From assembly GCF_003048875.2 (NCBI RefSeq), contig NZ_CP049264.1:930001-994000 (forward strand): 64,000 bases of DNA, in the 5' to 3' direction. The first letter of the stretch is position 1. Each line of letters starts with the position of its first letter. This DNA comes from Campylobacter concisus. Its GTDB lineage: Bacteria; Campylobacterota; Campylobacteria; Campylobacterales; Campylobacteraceae. The notes under the pieces were generated by a model that saw only the letters and a list, made by a program, of their open reading frames with translations, ran no database searches and was not told the origin of the DNA. The translations under genes were made by a program, and so were the position numbers. Positions 61,401-64,000 of the stretch are shown one piece after another.

Positions 61401-63328
61401 TTAACCTTTTGTTCCATGAAATTTATATCCGCGTAGTCTTCAAGCTTGTTTGACTTTTTGATCTTGTACTCAACCTCGCCGCCGTTATCAAATTTATCTA
61501 GCGTGATGACGTGAGCGGTCTCATTTTGTTTTGAGACGTAGGTGACATTTTGCGGAGGATCGACGATGACAAATCTTATCTCATTGAGCTCGATCCAGTT
61601 GCCTCTGTTTATCACTTTGGCTGAAAAGATGCCATTTTGCATGATCTCAAGCTCATCTTTTAGATCAGCCAAAAGCTCTTTTTTCTCTTTAAATATCCTA
61701 AGCAAGGTGTTATATTCATTGACTAACCCTTGATACTCTTTTAGCTTTTTCATAAATGTAACTGGCGGTATCACTTTGGCTTTTGAGAGCTCCTCGATCT
61801 TAGCTTTTATCGTATAGATCGAGTCTTTGTTCTCGTTGATGACATTTTTCTTGCTCTCTATGTTTTTTAGAAGCGTAGCTAGCTCAGACTTGGTGCTTTC
61901 GATCTTACTTAGCTGATCTTGCGTAGCCTCCGCACTTTCTGGCATCTTGCTAGCGTCAATTATAAATTTATTATCAGTGCCTCTTAGGTATCTAACGTCT
62001 ATTAGATGTGAGGCTGTGATGGTGCAGTTTGAGCCAAGCGTGTCTATCTGGATGTTTTGAGCTGTTATAGAGCCACCAACTACGCTATTTATCTTTACTC
62101 TTTTTGCTATGACAGTGCCACCTTCTAGCCTATCTATCTCGACGCTTTCAGCCTCTACCTTGCCGATGTGGATAGAAATTTTGGCGTGTTTGGCGTAAAT
62201 TTTAGCCTTTTGGTGAGTTTGACCGCCGATATTTACATCGTTTGCCTTGACCATCGCATTTGCGCCGACGTTTCCTTTTACCTCGATCTCATCAGCCTCC
62301 ACGATGATGCCAGTGCCGATAGCGTCTTTTATAGTGTCAGTCTCGCGAACTACTAAAGTGACGTTTGTGTCGGTGCCTGCTTGGATCGAGCCAGTTGTTT
62401 TAAAATTTGCTTCATTTATCTCTATGCGCTCTTCTATGTCAAAAGAGCCGTTTTTCTCGACCACGTAGCCTGCTTTTTTAGCGATATATTTTATACTTTC
62501 ATCATTTTCTACGCGCTCGATATTTTCGCTTATGCTTATCTCTTTTTCGCTCTCTTCTTTTGGCTTTGCAACCTCTATGAGCTTGCCTCTTACATCGCGT
62601 CCATTTGCGCCCTCGTGTGACTTTTTCTCCTCCATTATCACTTCATCTTTTGCCACACCAAAGACAAAGCCTCTATCAGCGTAATCAACCTTATCTTCTT
62701 CTTTTATATCATCAAGCTTATCTTTGTAGTAGTAGATGATCTTAGCATCGATCGCTTTTTTAGGGTTGATGCCTTGGGTTAAATTTAGCGTGTAGTCCTT
62801 GTCGAGCTCGCCTTTTACGTGGATTATCGAGGCGATTTGCTTTAGCTCCTCTTTTAGCTTGCCGATCCTTATGCCTATTAAAATTTGAGCCTTCATAAGC
62901 TGCTTGGCGATGTATTCGTAAAGCTTATCTTCGTAATGCTGCTCGTATTCGCACTCTTTGCTCGCTCTAACCTTTGCGATGACCTTTGTTATGGTTGAAT
63001 TTACGCCGATGTCGATCTTTGGTAGCTTTGGCGTGGCATTTAGCCTAACGTCAAAAAACTCCACGTCATAGACCTGCTCGATCTCTAGCGTCTCGTCAAG
63101 ATAAAATGTGTTGTCATCAAAAAAGCTTAAATTTTCTTCAGGGACAAAAACTGGCTCGACGTTGTCTTTATTTTTGTAGTAGGTTAAGATATTTGAGAGT
63201 TTGTAATCTATAAATTCTACCGGCACGCTATATTGCTTGCTTAGCTCTTTAAGCGATAGATAAGGCGTTGAAGTTTGAATTTGCGTTGGCGGTAAAAATC
63301 TCTCGTTTTCTTGCACGTTCTCGCTCAA
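61397..63328 (-). CDS. DUF342/FapA family protein
   Basis: A 643-aa protein with the FapA (DUF342) architecture: an N-terminal part, a central beta-helix-like region with repeated short strands ([39 protein letters not shown]), and a long coiled coil ([20 protein letters not shown]) near residues 480-590. FapA-like proteins are linked to flagellar assembly in Vibrio and occur widely with unknown role. It is the first gene of the minus-strand wall/recombination operon and is divergent from murJ. Confidence 0.85.
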   Translation of the reverse strand: MSENVQENERFLPPTQIQTSTPYLSLKELSKQYSVPVEFIDYKLSNILTYYKNKDNVEPVFVPEENLSFFDDNTFYLDETLEIEQVYDVEFFDVRLNATPKLPKIDIGVNSTITKVIAKVRASKECEYEQHYEDKLYEYIAKQLMKAQILIGIRIGKLKEELKQIASIIHVKGELDKDYTLNLTQGINPKKAIDAKIIYYYKDKLDDIKEEDKVDYADRGFVFGVAKDEVIMEEKKSHEGANGRDVRGKLIEVAKPKEESEKEISISENIERVENDESIKYIAKKAGYVVEKNGSFDIEERIEINEANFKTTGSIQAGTDTNVTLVVRETDTIKDAIGTGIIVEADEIEVKGNVGANAMVKANDVNIGGQTHQKAKIYAKHAKISIHIGKVEAESVEIDRLEGGTVIAKRVKINSVVGGSITAQNIQIDTLGSNCTITASHLIDVRYLRGTDNKFIIDASKMPESAEATQDQLSKIESTKSELATLLKNIESKKNVINENKDSIYTIKAKIEELSKAKVIPPVTFMKKLKEYQGLVNEYNTLLRIFKEKKELLADLKDELEIMQNGIFSAKVINRGNWIELNEIRFVIVDPPQNVTYVSKQNETAHVITLDKFDNGGEVEYKIKKSNKLEDYADINFMEQKVK

Positions 63329-63450
63329 ATTTGATCCATTTCACATAAAATTTTGGCTCTTATTATCTCTAAAACTTTATTAAATTTGGGTTATGTAAGC
63401 TTTAAAGCATCTTTTGTTACTATTGCGTTTTTAAATTTACTAGGTGGGCG

Positions 63451-64000
63451 ATGTTTATAAAAGGCTTTTTCTCAAACTCAGTTGGCATCATGACTTCAAG
63501 GATTTTAGGGCTTATAAGAGACCTTTTAACGGCTTCTATCCTTGGTGCTGGCATATTTAGCGACCTCTTTTTTATAGCATTTAAGATACCAAATTTATTT
63601 CGCCGCATCTTTGGCGAGGGTGCCTTTACGCAGGCATTTTTGCCAAATTTTGCAAATAGCAAGAAAAAAGCGATCTTTCAGGCTGAAATTTTCATCAAAT
63701 TTCTACTTTTTATAGGCGTTTTGACGCTTCTTGTAAATTTATTTACGCCCTACTTTATAAAGATCATCGCAAGCGGTTTAAGCGAGCAAAATATCACAGA
63801 CGCAGTGCCACTTGTGCGTATAAATTTCTACTATCTAGCGCTTGTTTATATCGTCACTTTCATGGGTGCGCTACTTCAGTATAAGGGGCACTTTGCAACG
63901 ACTGCATTTTCTACTGCACTGCTAAATTTAGCCATGATCGCTTCGCTACTTTTGGCTCGTGGCAAGAGCGAGAGTGTGGTCGCACTTTATCTTAGCTTTG
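63451..64000 (+). CDS. murJ: Lipid II flippase MurJ, N-terminal part
   Basis: The frame opens at ATG 63451, preceded by TAGGTGG, and stays open to the window edge (183 residues). MFIKGFFSNSVGIMTSRILG, FKIPNLFRRIFGEGAFTQAF (the conserved MurJ/MviN loop) and successive membrane helices identify the lipid II flippase, which moves the wall precursor across the membrane. It is divergent from the FapA-like gene with a 122-bp shared promoter region. Confidence 0.93.
   Translation, partial: MFIKGFFSNSVGIMTSRILGLIRDLLTASILGAGIFSDLFFIAFKIPNLFRRIFGEGAFTQAFLPNFANSKKKAIFQAEIFIKFLLFIGVLTLLVNLFTPYFIKIIASGLSEQNITDAVPLVRINFYYLALVYIVTFMGALLQYKGHFATTAFSTALLNLAMIASLLLARGKSESVVALYLSF

Overview
The window is a 64 kb piece of an AT-rich chromosome from an epsilonproteobacterium, most likely a Campylobacter of the C. 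concisus group (inferred from gene content and order, not from a database search). Supporting content: the Tat-exported methylmenaquinol:fumarate reductase trio mfrABE, the 2-oxoglutarate:acceptor oxidoreductase oorDABC beside monomeric isocitrate dehydrogenase and malate dehydrogenase, the uptake hydrogenase hydABCD with hyp genes and nikR, a XerH-type single recombinase, and the block murF / hydrolase / Phd-like protein / ddl / ruvA / FapA-like protein / murJ. Coding density is very high; most genes sit in tightly overlapping operons, and AAATTT-type words are common everywhere.

Layout. 1-1005: end of a TolC-like efflux protein plus a small hypothetical protein, then 823 bp without a recognisable gene. 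1829-4373 (minus): NlpC/P60 lipoprotein, rhomboid protease, DUF455 ferritin-like protein and a SixA-type phosphatase, all overlapping or nearly so. 4500-13812 (plus): murA, moeA, tRNA-Gly(GCC), flgA, ubiX, coaD, tmk, hisS, speA and an aspartate aminotransferase, running directly into the thiazole/thiamine genes thiS-thiF-thiG-thiH-thiE (to 17400). 17502-22202 (minus): one 1566-residue surface protein with an N-terminal retention-like module, repeated Ig-like units with calcium-loop motifs, a PA14-like domain and a secretion-type C terminus.

22523-32996 (minus): energy metabolism. mfrA-mfrB-mfrE, a small hypothetical protein, and icd-mdh-oorD-oorA-oorB-oorC, which together cover isocitrate to 2-oxoglutarate to succinyl-CoA, malate/oxaloacetate and fumarate reduction. 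33060-36543: mltG (minus) and a large AsmA/DUF3971-like protein (plus) whose 5' ends overlap. 36619-37179: an Abi/HEPN-like gene with one premature stop.

37229-51329 (minus): the nickel-hydrogenase region. hydA-hydB-hydC-hydD-hydE(-like)-hypF-nikR, then two membrane-protein genes, then hypB-hypC-hypD-hypE-hypA. Structural subunits, the C-terminal protease, all metallocentre maturation factors and the nickel regulator lie in one 14 kb block. 51675-56694: flgH (minus), then pta-ackA-xerH and a broken TM2-type membrane-protein gene (plus). 56851-63328 (minus): Sel1-like secreted protein, murF, alpha/beta hydrolase, solitary Phd/YefM-like antitoxin, ddl, ruvA and a DUF342/FapA protein; murJ starts at 63451 on the plus strand and runs off the end.

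No complete novel defence or mobile system was found. The most unusual items are two decayed genes whose damage can be read base by base (36619-37179 and 56116-56694), the giant surface protein, a flgA reading frame whose only upstream ATG lies before and through a tRNA gene, the overlapping divergent starts of mltG and the AsmA-like gene, and a lone antitoxin-like gene inside a cell-wall operon.
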